A stretch of 64,000 nt of DNA from Paenibacillus sonchi (GCF_016772475.1 NZ_CP068595.1:3224001-3288000), one strand, 5' to 3'; positions 16,967-25,870 are shown, counted from the stretch's first letter. A program made the numbers and translations. The notes: generated by a model from the sequence alone, not told the origin.

Positions 16967-17200
16967 TCAGCCTCCTAACCACTTGATGATTGCCCGGCCC
17001 GCAGGCTGGAAATATGCGATATATAGCGCAGACACGCCGAAATGCGAAGTTTCCGTAATGCCGCAAATATGAACATAGGCACAATAGACCAGGATACAGC
17101 CGAACCATAGCCTGTGCAGTTTGCGCTTATGACCCTGCAGCAGGACGCAACCCCGCCAGAAAGCGAGGATATAGAGCCCTAGAATTACAGCTATTTTCAT
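16967..17200 (-). CDS. Small two-helix membrane protein, likely germinant-receptor D subunit
   Basis: A 77-residue protein with two hydrophobic stretches (IAVILGLYILAFWRGCVLL and LWFGCILVYCAYVHICGI). Small two-helix D subunits encoded in or near ger operons are known to modulate receptor activity, and size, topology and position all fit. ATG 17200 has AAAGGAG seven bases upstream, directly behind the gerC stop; an upstream TTG at 17206 is less likely. It lies between gerC and the second gerB. Confidence 0.7.
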   Translation of the reverse strand: MKIAVILGLYILAFWRGCVLLQGHKRKLHRLWFGCILVYCAYVHICGITETSHFGVSALYIAYFQPAGRAIIKWLGG

Positions 17201-17212
17201 AGACAAGCTCCT

Positions 17213-18445
17213 TTATTTCTCGTGAACAGATTCAAAGGATTTATTGCTGAGTCCTGTCCGCTCAATTTCAATCGAGACATGAGGCCGGATTTCGATCTCC
17301 TGGAATACGCGGTCCCAGCTCTTGTCCTTTCGGATCTGCTTGAAGCGTTTGCGGTCGCTGCGGTGGATTTTGATTGCGAAGCCGGTGACATCAGCACCCA
17401 GCTTCCTGACCTCCTTCCAGGAATTGTCCACCAGCTCCAGCACCTGCTGTTCGAGAGACTGCTCCATCTCTGTAATCGAAGCCCGCTCGTTCAAATCCAT
17501 GACGCTGCCGAGTTCGGTTAATACCCCGCTGCCTTTAATATTCATATCGATAACATAATGGTCTTTCTCCCATTTCGGATGAACCGTGGTCCTGGATTTC
17601 TGGAGAACAAAAGAAGCATCCGGCTTGCCGCCGGATTCGGGCTTGGACGGGAAGGCGATTGTGGCTGTCTTTATTTTGTCCGTCATAAAGGACAAGCCGA
17701 AGGCCTGCTTCTGGCTGAGCCACCCGACCAGCTTCTCGCCCTTCAGCACGCCCAGCCTTCCCAGGGCCAGCCGGGTCTTCAGGTCTGTTCGTCCGGTTTC
17801 TTGCGTTTCGTCCATAATCTCCGGCCCGGTAAGGAGAATTTCTGGAAGGACCGCACTGCCCGATTCGGAAGAAAGGGCCATCGCGAGCTCGAACATCCGC
17901 GTGCCGGGGTAATAGGAGAGCAGCCGGGATTCCTGCTCTATCATCAACTGGATACCGGCTCCCTGGTTTTTGGTCAGCTGCATGAGCTGATCCAGAATAT
18001 CGCCGGCTTCACCTTTGGCAATAAATACAAAGACGGTTTCCCTGGCGTCCTGCTTGCGCAAGAACAAATCAATTAATTGATTGACACCGTGTCTGGCCAC
18101 ACTTTCGCCCAGAACGGTAATCCGTGAATGGGAAAAGAACATTTCCCGTGTGCTGGTCAGGTTGCTTTTTTCAACCGCCTCCATAATGGTCCTTCCCTTG
18201 ACCGTAAAGGTGACGAATGGAGGCGAACTGGTGCTTCCTCCCCCACTGCCCCCCGTATTGCTGGCGCCGGAAGAAGGGTTGATCACCTGGTAAGTGGCCT
18301 TCCACTGGTTATCCTCCCAGTCATAGGCAGAACCGGAGGTAATGCCAAGCTCGCTCAGCTCGCGGTCGTCCCAGCATCCGGACAGCAGTGTGGACAAGAG
18401 GGAAAGGCACAGCAGGCAGAAAAGGGTTTTTTTTGAAATATTCAT
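17213..18445 (-). CDS. GerC-type spore germination lipoprotein
   Basis: A 410-residue Ger(x)C protein. The N-terminus is a lipoprotein signal with lipobox LLSGC followed by WDDRELSELGIT, the classic start of mature C subunits. Conserved blocks include FSHSRITVLGES near residue 95 and the C-terminal KIHRSDRKRFKQI. Its ATG overlaps the gerB stop as ATGA, so translation is coupled, and AAAGGA lies eight bases upstream. It forms the outer-surface subunit of the receptor in the spore inner membrane. A Gly/Ser-rich insert (TGGSGGGSTSS) occurs near residue 65. Confidence 0.95.
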   Translation of the reverse strand: MNISKKTLFCLLCLSLLSTLLSGCWDDRELSELGITSGSAYDWEDNQWKATYQVINPSSGASNTGGSGGGSTSSPPFVTFTVKGRTIMEAVEKSNLTSTREMFFSHSRITVLGESVARHGVNQLIDLFLRKQDARETVFVFIAKGEAGDILDQLMQLTKNQGAGIQLMIEQESRLLSYYPGTRMFELAMALSSESGSAVLPEILLTGPEIMDETQETGRTDLKTRLALGRLGVLKGEKLVGWLSQKQAFGLSFMTDKIKTATIAFPSKPESGGKPDASFVLQKSRTTVHPKWEKDHYVIDMNIKGSGVLTELGSVMDLNERASITEMEQSLEQQVLELVDNSWKEVRKLGADVTGFAIKIHRSDRKRFKQIRKDKSWDRVFQEIEIRPHVSIEIERTGLSNKSFESVHEK

Positions 18446-19545
18446 GCTCCCCATCCTTTCCGCCTGGTTTTAGCCTTCGTGAACCGGTCCAGTCCCACCG
18501 CCCCCAAAGGAACGAGTACATTAAAGATAAAGAAAACCAGAAAACGCCCTTCCTTGTTATAGAGGTTCAGTTTCTCTGTACTCTCCCAGGTATACAGGCA
18601 CTCCAGAACGATAAGCAGGCCTAAGGTGCCGATAAAAGGCCGGCTGCTGCCCACCCTGAAGGTTTGCTTGAAGCACTCTACAGTAGCAAACAAAAAAATC
18701 GAAAATTTCACATAGATGGACAATACCCAGTAAGAAATGAAGAGAATATCCAGCTTCTCGATAAATCTTCCGAGATGTACGATGCCGGCGGCAGAGAATC
18801 CGGGATACGCACTGAGCCTGGCAAGGTCGGGGCCAAACACCATCAGCGCAATAACGAGGGAAAACATCATCAGCAGGGCTACAAAAATCAGACCGGTCCA
18901 GCCAATGATCCGGGCCTGCCGCGGAGCTTGCAGATACGGCGCCAGGAACAGCAGCACCGCCACTTCGGACATCCAGGTGGTTGGAGTAATGCTGGCAAGG
19001 GTCAGTTCAGCGAGAGAGTGATCGAACATCGGCAGCAGCTGGTGCACATTCATCTCGTTAGCCAAACCGAATATATACAGCGGCACAAATAACAAGTACA
19101 AGAGGATCACCAGGCTGTTCACCCGGGCGATGGCTTCCAGGCCTTGTCTTACCATATAAATGGTAATGAGCAGAATCAATACGCATAATATCGAAATCGG
19201 TGTATTGATGAGTACATTGTCCTTCAGGAAATTGACGAATTCCCGCAGAATCGTCGCAGAAGTGTCCAGGTAGAACTGCAGCATGAAGAGGCCCAGGACT
19301 ACAGCAATTACGGGCGAGCTTTTTTCGCCGACCCATGTCAGAAACGGGGCGCCGTTGGTACAGCGGACCGCGCTGCCGACAATATATGCGATGAGGAGCC
19401 CGAAAAAGGTGGACAGCAGAATAGCAAGCGACGCATCCTGTTCCGCATAGCTGCTGATAATTGCGGGAAGCACGACTGTGGCGGTGGGCAGTATTGTGTT
19501 GACAATCAGCATAGCTGCCTGGGTAGTGCCGATTTTTTTATTCAT
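18442..19545 (-). CDS. GerB-type spore germination permease
   Basis: A 367-residue membrane protein of the GerAB/ArcD/ProY family. It opens with IGTTQAAMLIVNTILPTATV and has around ten helices. It is the germinant-binding subunit that works with the A and C products. Translation overlaps the gerA stop as ATGA, with GGGGAGGA upstream. It differs clearly in sequence from the second B subunit at 15860, so that pair is not a recent duplication. Confidence 0.93.
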   Translation of the reverse strand: MNKKIGTTQAAMLIVNTILPTATVVLPAIISSYAEQDASLAILLSTFFGLLIAYIVGSAVRCTNGAPFLTWVGEKSSPVIAVVLGLFMLQFYLDTSATILREFVNFLKDNVLINTPISILCVLILLITIYMVRQGLEAIARVNSLVILLYLLFVPLYIFGLANEMNVHQLLPMFDHSLAELTLASITPTTWMSEVAVLLFLAPYLQAPRQARIIGWTGLIFVALLMMFSLVIALMVFGPDLARLSAYPGFSAAGIVHLGRFIEKLDILFISYWVLSIYVKFSIFLFATVECFKQTFRVGSSRPFIGTLGLLIVLECLYTWESTEKLNLYNKEGRFLVFFIFNVLVPLGAVGLDRFTKAKTRRKGWGA

Positions 19546-21122
19546 GCGTGATCCTCCCCTTGCGGCTTGGGTTTTTGTTTGTCACCTTGCCTGCGTGTTT
19601 CCCGGCCCAGAATGGTCTTGGGACGCATTGTCATATCCCAGAGCGGCACACGGATAAAGATATCCTTAAGATAGCGCGGAACCATCGGAGCCACCGGGGA
19701 CAGGTACGGCACCCCAAACGAACGCAGTCCGGCCATGTGAATCAGCAGCACGATCAGAAAGGACATTATGCCAAAGAGCCCCAGCGTCGCAGCGATAAAC
19801 ATCATGACAAAGCGGATGAGCCGGATCGAGTTGGCAATCGCCAGCGATGGAATCACAAAGTTGGAGATCGCAGTAAAAGATACAACAATTACCATTGCGG
19901 CCGAAACCAGTCCGGCCTGAACCGCAGCCTGCCCCAGCACCAGGGCGCCCACGATGGAAATCGCCGGGCCGATGGTGCGCGGCATGCGCACCCCCGCTTC
20001 GCGCAGCACATCGAAGGTCAGCTCCATCAGCAGCGCCTCCGCCAGCGCCGGGAGCGGAACCCCCTCCCGCTGTGCGGCAAGACTGATCAGGAGGGTGGTC
20101 GGCAGCATTTCCTGATGAAAAGTAGTGACTGCAATATATAGAGCAGGCAGCAGCATAGATACAAAAAATGCCGAATACCGGATCAGCCGCAGGAACGAAG
20201 TGATATCATAACGCTGATAGTAGTCCTCGCTGGACTGAAAAAAGTTGAAGAATGTGGATGGTGCAAGCAGCGCAAAGGGCGTACCGTCAATAATGATGCC
20301 GACTTGCCCTTCCAGAATGCCCCCGGCCATCGCATCCGGGCGCTCCGTATTCTGGATCGTTGGAAACGGAGTCAGACCGCCGTCCTGGATGAATTCCTCA
20401 ATATAGTTGCTCTCCAGAATGCTGTCGGTATTGATCGCATTCAGGCGGCGGCGGATTTCCTTCAGCACCTGCTCACTTGCGATGCCCTCCAAATAGACCA
20501 GGGCCACTCCGGTCTGGGTGCGCTGGCCGATTTTATATTCCTCAATCCGCAGATCAGGGGTTTTCAGTCTGCGCCGCAGCATGGAGGTGCCGGTCCGCAG
20601 GCTTTCGGTGAACCCCTCTTTGGGGCCCCGGATGACGCCTTGGGAGGTTGGCTCATTGATGCCGCGTTTCTCCCAGCCGGAGGTAGCCGCAGCCATTCCC
20701 GCTTGAAGCCCTCCCAGCAGGATTAAGGTATAGCCGTCGAACAGCATGGGCAGGAGCGCTTCCAGGGTATTGCCTTCTTTAACCCCTCCAATGGGCAGCA
20801 TTTGATTCTTGATGACATGAAAGGCATCAGCGGCACTGATGAATTCGCTGTTCAGCTTGGTTGTTTCCAGCAAGGGTTGAAGCACACCCTGGTTGACCAC
20901 GTCGGCATTGACCAGTCCGTCAATATAGATAAAAGCCAGCTCTAGCGAGCCCAATGACTCATTGGTAAATCTGCGGACCACAATATCCGAACTATGGCCA
21001 ATCCTCCGGCCAAGCTCCTGCAAATTCACCTCGAGTGAAGGATCAAGAGGAAACGGGGCAAGTGCGGATTGTTCTGGGTTGTCGCTCTTGTTGCGGTTGG
21101 CCCGCTGCGGGTTGCCTGGCAT
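19542..21122 (-). CDS. GerA-type spore germination protein
   Basis: A 526-residue A subunit. A hydrophilic N-terminal domain (residues 1-290) contains IYIDGLVNADVV and the conserved GQVGIIIDGTPFALLAPSTF stretch. Five or so membrane helices follow, with REGVPLPALAEALLMELTF and LRLIRYSAFF. The short basic C-terminus is polar. The ATG has GGAGG seven bases upstream. First gene of the ger operon; sigma-G control would be expected but I could not place a convincing sigma-G promoter in the 160 bp after the upstream terminator. Confidence 0.95.
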   Translation of the reverse strand: MPGNPQRANRNKSDNPEQSALAPFPLDPSLEVNLQELGRRIGHSSDIVVRRFTNESLGSLELAFIYIDGLVNADVVNQGVLQPLLETTKLNSEFISAADAFHVIKNQMLPIGGVKEGNTLEALLPMLFDGYTLILLGGLQAGMAAATSGWEKRGINEPTSQGVIRGPKEGFTESLRTGTSMLRRRLKTPDLRIEEYKIGQRTQTGVALVYLEGIASEQVLKEIRRRLNAINTDSILESNYIEEFIQDGGLTPFPTIQNTERPDAMAGGILEGQVGIIIDGTPFALLAPSTFFNFFQSSEDYYQRYDITSFLRLIRYSAFFVSMLLPALYIAVTTFHQEMLPTTLLISLAAQREGVPLPALAEALLMELTFDVLREAGVRMPRTIGPAISIVGALVLGQAAVQAGLVSAAMVIVVSFTAISNFVIPSLAIANSIRLIRFVMMFIAATLGLFGIMSFLIVLLIHMAGLRSFGVPYLSPVAPMVPRYLKDIFIRVPLWDMTMRPKTILGRETRRQGDKQKPKPQGEDHA

Positions 21123-21289
21123 CGTAACGCCTCCGTTCTGCTGGAATCTGGATTCTTTGGCGTTATTATCCCCGGGCCTTCCATTCCTTATTCTGCCTGG
21201 ATGCGAGAGTGGTCTCTAAGAGGCCGGAGCCGCCGAGTCGGGAACGCCAAACGGGGCACGCAAACCGTGTATGCCAAACCGTACACGCC

Positions 21290-21334
21290 AAAAAAAGGCC
21301 CGGCCCCAGCTGTGATAGCTGGGTCCCGGACCCT
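21290..21334 (-). terminator. Strong terminator after bceS, separating it from the ger operon
   Basis: The stem GGTCCGGGACCCAGCT pairs with AGCTGGGGCCGGGCC around a short loop and is followed on the minus strand by seven T. It ends the bceRS unit. Confidence 0.88.
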
Positions 21335-21344
21335 CTGTCTGATT

Positions 21345-22337
21345 TTATTGGAGGCCAGTTCCGTTAAAAATAATTCGCACCGTGGTTCCCTCTCCGGGCT
21401 TGGACTCCAGGCCGACCTTATGGCCGAGACGGCTGCAAATCTCGCGGACCAGATACAGGCCCATCCCGGTCGATTCATGATACTGCCGTCCGCGCTCACC
21501 CGTGAAGTAGGGATTAAATACCCTTTTCAGATCTTCAGAGGAAATGCCGATGCCCTGATCCGTAATGTCAAGTTGGATGTCTTTGCCCATGGCCTGTGCC
21601 GTGACGGCAACGGTTTTGCCTGACCCGGAAGTATAGTTCACGGCATTGACCAGAATCTGGGTCAGCATGAACATCAGCCATTTGGCATCGCTGTAGACGG
21701 TCAAACTTTCATCCACCCGGATATCAACCTTGATGCCTCTGCGGATGAACAGCCTGCGGTTCTCAGCTACCGCCTCGCTGATGATCCGGCGCAGCGGCAG
21801 AGACTGCACCTGAAAGTCATCCTCAAACCGCTCCAGGCGGGAAGTGTAAATGACCATCTCCAGCCCCTTGCGCAGCCGTTCAAGCTCTTCCTGAATGCTG
21901 CCTGCCGCCTCATCGTCCAGCTCCTGCAGCGTAAGCTGGATAACGGACAGCGGAGTCTTCATCTGGTGTACCCAGCGGTTGATAAAAATGATATGCTGAT
22001 CCATCCGGCTGATATGGCTCTGGAGCTGCTCCTGATAGTGGCGGTGAGTCACCTGGAGCAGTTCGCCCACGGCTTCGGGCAGCGGTGCATCATCCAGCGG
22101 AGCAGGCAGCTCGCCGGGTGCGGCGGCCGGCTGGGCCAGGCGGCTGTACAGCTTATGATGCTGGATATATCGGTACACCAGATAGACGAGAAGAACCGCA
22201 GCGCTAAGGGCCATTCCATACAGGATGATCGACAGCGGCCTGGATTCGCCGGACAAATAATACAGAACCGGAACGAGGATCATCTGCAGCAGATAAAAGA
22301 GCAGCAGCGGCCGCTGGTCCTTGAGGAACAGCCTCAC
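21345..22337 (-). CDS. BceS-type intramembrane-sensing histidine kinase
   Basis: A 330-residue kinase with two closely spaced N-terminal helices (residues 12-30 and 38-58) and almost no extracellular loop, the hallmark of Bce sensors that read the state of the BceAB transporter. The H box is HQMKTPLSVIQ, the N box LVNAVNYTSG, and G boxes are DQGIGIS and STGMGLYLVREI. It starts at a GTG overlapping the bceR stop (GTGA). The partner transporter is probably the BceAB at 13009-15700. Confidence 0.93.
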   Translation of the reverse strand: MRLFLKDQRPLLLFYLLQMILVPVLYYLSGESRPLSIILYGMALSAAVLLVYLVYRYIQHHKLYSRLAQPAAAPGELPAPLDDAPLPEAVGELLQVTHRHYQEQLQSHISRMDQHIIFINRWVHQMKTPLSVIQLTLQELDDEAAGSIQEELERLRKGLEMVIYTSRLERFEDDFQVQSLPLRRIISEAVAENRRLFIRRGIKVDIRVDESLTVYSDAKWLMFMLTQILVNAVNYTSGSGKTVAVTAQAMGKDIQLDITDQGIGISSEDLKRVFNPYFTGERGRQYHESTGMGLYLVREICSRLGHKVGLESKPGEGTTVRIIFNGTGLQ

Positions 22338-23032
22338 AGGCTGTCTCCGGAAGCGCTCAGCCTGTAGCCTGCGCCTCTGACCGTTTCCACGATTTCCTCA
22401 AGCCCCAGATCCTTGAGCTTCTTCCGCACCCGTGTAATATATACATTCAAGGTATTGTCATCAATAAAATGCTGGTCCTCCCACATCAGATCAAGCAGCC
22501 GTTCACGGGTGACAACCCGCCCTTCCTTGAGCATTAGCGCTTCCAGCAGCACGGCTTCCTTCTGGGTAAGCTCTGCGGATTGGCCGGCATACTGAATGAT
22601 ATACCTTTCCGGCAAAAGGGTAAGGCCCCCCGTCTCCAGCTTGCGCTCCTCCTGGTTCTGGGCATACGAGCCGTAGGCTCTGCGCAGATGGCTGCGGATT
22701 TTGGCCAGCACCACCTCATATTGAAAGGGTTTGGTAATGTAATCGTCGCCGCCGTTCTCCAGCGCCATTACCTGATCCATTCCGCTGTCACGGGCAGAGA
22801 TGAACAGAATCGGGCACAGCGAAGACTTGCGCAGCTGGCGGCACCAATAGAACCCGTCATATCTGGGGAGATTGACATCCAGGAGCACCAGGCTGGGAGC
22901 CGCTTGCTCAAAGGTCTCCAGCACCCGGTTGAAATCCTCCACAACTACCGTGTGGAAATCATATTTGGAGAGATAGGCATCCAGCAGGTCCGCCAGCTTG
23001 GCGTCATCCTCAACAATCAGAATCGTTTCCAT
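22334..23032 (-). CDS. BceR-type response regulator (OmpR family)
   Basis: The 232-residue protein has a receiver domain (IVEDDAKL, phospho-acceptor Asp in VLLDVNLP, Thr/Ser in FISARDS, Lys in YITKPFQ) and an OmpR winged helix (VTRERLLDLMW, DDNTLNVYITRVRKKL). It should activate bceAB when the transporter meets a cell-wall antibiotic. AAAGGAG lies eight bases before the ATG. I searched the bceA upstream region for the known B. subtilis BceR site and did not find a clear match. Confidence 0.93.
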   Translation of the reverse strand: METILIVEDDAKLADLLDAYLSKYDFHTVVVEDFNRVLETFEQAAPSLVLLDVNLPRYDGFYWCRQLRKSSLCPILFISARDSGMDQVMALENGGDDYITKPFQYEVVLAKIRSHLRRAYGSYAQNQEERKLETGGLTLLPERYIIQYAGQSAELTQKEAVLLEALMLKEGRVVTRERLLDLMWEDQHFIDDNTLNVYITRVRKKLKDLGLEEIVETVRGAGYRLSASGDSL

Positions 23033-23148
23033 GAGTTCACTCCTTTATCCAGTTATACAGTAACATGTCCAGGGAAAATCCTGCAAAGTCTAGACAGATC
23101 CCGCTGCGGACCGGGGGGGTGAAGGAGCATTTTCCGCAGCAAAGCCCC

Positions 23149-23181
23149 CATAGCTTCCGGTCCTAAGGACCGGTGCTTGGA
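23149..23181 (-). terminator. Hairpin downstream of the phosphodiester glycosidase gene
   Basis: The perfect palindrome CCGGTCCTAAGGACCGG is flanked by AGCTT and GCTT. It sits inside a longer inverted repeat, AAAGCCCCC at about 23143 and GGGGGCTTT at about 23222. A proper T run is lacking, so termination is only likely. Confidence 0.4.
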
Positions 23182-23228
23182 GGCTGGCGGGGTTAATAGA
23201 AGGATTAAGGCACCAGATTTCGGGGGCT

Positions 23229-24380
23229 TTAGTTAGTTTTGACTACCAGCGCATTGCTGATCAGCCGTCCGGGGGAGGTCAGATATTTACCGCTGTAAAA
23301 AAGGCCGCTGGATGCGCCGCCATCCAGGTTCATCGCCTGATACGCTCCGGCCTGCTTCATGATCTGTGCCAATTGGGGGATGGTTGCCCCGCCGGAGGTC
23401 AGAAGGATTAGCTTATGGTCCCGGGTCAGGCCCAGCGCGCTGCGGGAGCCGCCGCCGGTTAATATTTTGGGGTCCCGGAAGCCTTCAGCGGCTACATTCA
23501 GCGCCACTTTGCCGTCTACGAGCAGCCGGGGACCCGCCTGGATTGCTCCTGTTACAGTACCGGCATTGAAGCGCGCCAGGAATTGACTGCCCGGAATCAG
23601 TTCGGCCAGAAGGTTGTTGTCATAAGCGAAGACGGTCCGTTTATCTGCCGGGCTGTCTTTCAGCATTTTTCCGCGGCTGATAATATAGCCGTAAGGAGCT
23701 TTGTAGGCCGCATCTGTATAGGCGTCAAAAAACGTACCGTTAATGGCGGCAACAGCCCCGCTGCGCTTGGCGATGCTGCCGAGCGCTTCCGTCCTGCCCA
23801 CAGTGTTGCCTGCAAGGACGACATCCAGCTTGAGCGCGGGATGCAGCAGGGACACGGTCACCATCTGTACGGGGAAGGATCTGCCGCCTACTGTATAGGT
23901 GTGCCTGGAGCTTACTGCCGCCGGAGAGCCTGCGGAGATAAGAGCACCGGATAACACAGGCAAAGTAGCAGAATCATCACCGGCAGCTATGGTAAGGGAA
24001 GCGGAAGTTTTATTCCACACTAACTGCAGGCCAAAGGTTTGGCTGATAAGGGACAGGGGAACATAAGTTGTCCCATTGCCGCTGAAAGGCCGTTCGCTCA
24101 GCTTAACGGACTTGCCGCCCACGGAGGCCGACGCTTGGCCTGATACCAGGACTACAGTTGTCCCGTTTTTGGAGAGGGTCATTTCTTTGCCGGTTTGGCC
24201 GCCCACGCCTGCCTGAATACCGGCAAAACCGTTCAGGAACCTTAGCGGAATGAAGGCGTGGTTGTCTTTGTCGACATAGACAGCGGTTTTGGGTGCCGCA
24301 GCAGCGGCGCTGGCAGGCAGAGCCGGGAGCGCAGTGAGCATGAGCGTGAGCACGAGGGATAGAATGGACAGCTTTTTCAT
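23229..24380 (-). CDS. Secreted copper-amine-oxidase-N-like / phosphodiester glycosidase (NAGPA) protein
   Basis: A 383-residue exported protein. The signal peptide ends near PASAAAAA. Residues 30-150 form the beta-rich domain first named in copper amine oxidases (AFIPLRFLNGFAG, TTYVPLSLISQTFGLQLVWN), common in Paenibacillus surface proteins. Residues 190-383 match the phosphodiester glycosidase domain (GAVAAINGTFFDAY, GGGSRSALGLT, MNLDGGASSGLFYSGK). It likely acts on cell-wall or exopolysaccharide glycosides. The start is ATG 24380, with AAAGGAG 13 bases upstream; an earlier in-frame start at 24437 would hide the signal peptide. Confidence 0.85.
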   Translation of the reverse strand: MKKLSILSLVLTLMLTALPALPASAAAAAPKTAVYVDKDNHAFIPLRFLNGFAGIQAGVGGQTGKEMTLSKNGTTVVLVSGQASASVGGKSVKLSERPFSGNGTTYVPLSLISQTFGLQLVWNKTSASLTIAAGDDSATLPVLSGALISAGSPAAVSSRHTYTVGGRSFPVQMVTVSLLHPALKLDVVLAGNTVGRTEALGSIAKRSGAVAAINGTFFDAYTDAAYKAPYGYIISRGKMLKDSPADKRTVFAYDNNLLAELIPGSQFLARFNAGTVTGAIQAGPRLLVDGKVALNVAAEGFRDPKILTGGGSRSALGLTRDHKLILLTSGGATIPQLAQIMKQAGAYQAMNLDGGASSGLFYSGKYLTSPGRLISNALVVKTN

Positions 24381-24660
24381 AATAAACAGTAAGCTCCTTT
24401 GAATTATGATACTTATCCGTTGTAGAGGAACGGACATAGAAACTTGCCCTCTTTGAGAGGACTGTATGTAAAAAGGAATGGATGCCGGGTTGCGGCAAAC
24501 AGGCCCATATCATCATATATCCAGGTGGAAGTACCGTCAATGATTCCCATCGTACGCGTTATGCTTTCCTTGGGATTCAGCGGCGCCTGCATGCATCTGT
24601 TGCAGCGATGGTTTATAATCTACAGAATACTACACACAATGAATAAAGGTGGGCCACCCA

Positions 24661-25245
24661 ATGACAACCATAGGCTTGATTCGGCACGGCAGCACAGCAT
24701 GGAATAAGGAAGGCCGGATTCAGGGGCATACGGATAATCCGCTTGATGAGGAGGGGCTGCAGCAGGCAGCGGCTATCGCCGAACGTCTAAGCGGGGAACA
24801 ATGGGATTACATCTATTCAAGCGATTTGCTGAGAGCGGTACAGACAGCGGAGGTGATCTCGAAGCGGCTCGGTATTCCGGTTGCAGGGAAGGTGCCGGGG
24901 ATTCGGGAGATGAACGGCGGTCTGATTGAAGGCACCACAGAAGACGAACGTGTGCAGCGCTGGGGCAGCGGATGGAAGAGCATGGACATGGGGCTGGAAA
25001 GCGATGAATCGGGCCAGCAGAGAGGCAGCCGGGCCATCGAGGAAATTGCGGCACGGCATCCCGGCAAAAGAATCCTCATCGTCAGCCACGGCGCCATTCT
25101 GCGCAGCAGCCTGAGAAAGCTGGTTCCGGGCCTCGATGTGAGCGAGCTGCTCAAAAACACCTCGATCACCCAAATCGTCAAGGACAACAGCGGCTGGACC
25201 TGTGCATTGTACAACTGCGTGGCACATATGGAAGCTGAACGCTGA
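24661..25245 (+). CDS. Histidine phosphatase family protein (phosphoglycerate mutase-like)
   Basis: A 194-residue histidine phosphatase. The catalytic motif is LIRHGSTAWN (His9 phosphorylated), with YSSDLLRAVQTAE near residue 55, the acid Glu in IREMNGG, and the second His in IVSHGAILR. Relatives are broad phosphatases or cofactor-dependent mutases, and the short length favours a phosphatase. ATG 24661 follows AAAGGTGG by eight bases; an in-frame GTG at 24649 is less likely. It is a stand-alone gene. Confidence 0.88.
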   Translation: MTTIGLIRHGSTAWNKEGRIQGHTDNPLDEEGLQQAAAIAERLSGEQWDYIYSSDLLRAVQTAEVISKRLGIPVAGKVPGIREMNGGLIEGTTEDERVQRWGSGWKSMDMGLESDESGQQRGSRAIEEIAARHPGKRILIVSHGAILRSSLRKLVPGLDVSELLKNTSITQIVKDNSGWTCALYNCVAHMEAER

Positions 25246-25314
25246 ACGGTATGGACCGGGCAGTCCGGGCAGAGCTTCGGGCCGCGGGAATGAAGGCCCT
25301 GCGGGCGGCCGGTA

Positions 25315-25342
25315 ATTCAAAGGTAAAAATACCTTTGAATTA
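25315..25342. repeat. Perfect 12-bp hairpin of the AAAATACCTTTGA repeat family
   Basis: AATTCAAAGGTA and TACCTTTGAATT enclose AAAA. The core GTAAAAATACCTTTGA also occurs at 10802-10817 and, with two changes, at 42481-42496. It could terminate the histidine phosphatase gene but has no T run. Confidence 0.6.
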
Positions 25343-25433
25343 GCGCGCCTGGCCCATCGGTTGGCAACTGAAATCAAGGATGCCAATCCGTCCATTCACC
25401 GGACAGTTTTTTTTGGATCAGTTATTAGTTTAG

Positions 25434-25770
25434 TTGGAAAAAGTAAACTTATTTCTCCCGAAAATCAACAATTGTGAGATTTAAGTGGAAAAAGGGAACT
25501 TAATTGGTCTAAAATACCTTGTTTGGAGCAAAGTGAGCCGAATTAGTTGACCTTTTTCCACTTAGCTAGCGGAACAGAAGGTGTTCGAGGCAGATTAGTT
25601 GACCTTTTTCCACTTAGCTAGCGGAACACAAGGTGATCGAGCAGATTAGTTAACCTTTTTCCACTTAGTTAGCGAATGACAAGGTGTTCGAGCTGAGTAG
25701 TATGACAAATTTTCCACTTAGAAGCGAATCACAAGGTTCTCGAACCGAAACACTTAACCTGCTTCCACTT
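25434..25770. repeat. 180-bp symmetric element copy B, extended by tandem units
   Basis: Direct units start at 25434 and 25485; inverted units end at 25561 and 25613, giving the same 180-bp symmetric core as copies A, C and D. Three further inverted units follow, with TTCCACTT at 25659, 25712 and 25763, making five inverted units with a 51-53 bp period. Between units runs a related filler (AGCTAGCGGAACACAAGG, GTTCGAGC) that degrades towards the right. The gap 25246-26102 holds no gene I can support. Confidence 0.87.
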
Positions 25771-25775
25771 GAAAT

Positions 25776-25870
25776 TACGGCACGATTCATGGGAGGCTCC
25801 AGGCAGCGCAAAATTGAAATCGGAAACGGCTAAGTTGTCCAGCGAAGGACGGCGTAGCCGTTTTGTTCTT
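25776..25870. repeat. Flanking repeat shared with 60690-60790
   Basis: This segment (ACGATTCATG, GGCTCCAGGCA, GGAAACGGCTAAGTT, GTAGCCGTTTTGT) aligns with the DNA following copy D at 60690. The symmetric element and this downstream block therefore occur together at two loci. Confidence 0.65.

Noticed and set aside
21123..21289. Sigma-G promoter for the ger operon
   Set aside because: No GNATA-type -35 and CATnnTA-type -10 with correct spacing could be found, so no position is claimed.
25434..25770. Regularly spaced repeats that could be read as a CRISPR array (about 23-bp repeat, about 28-bp spacer)
   Set aside because: Units occur in both orientations around a centre, spacers between units are similar to each other, and no cas gene is present.
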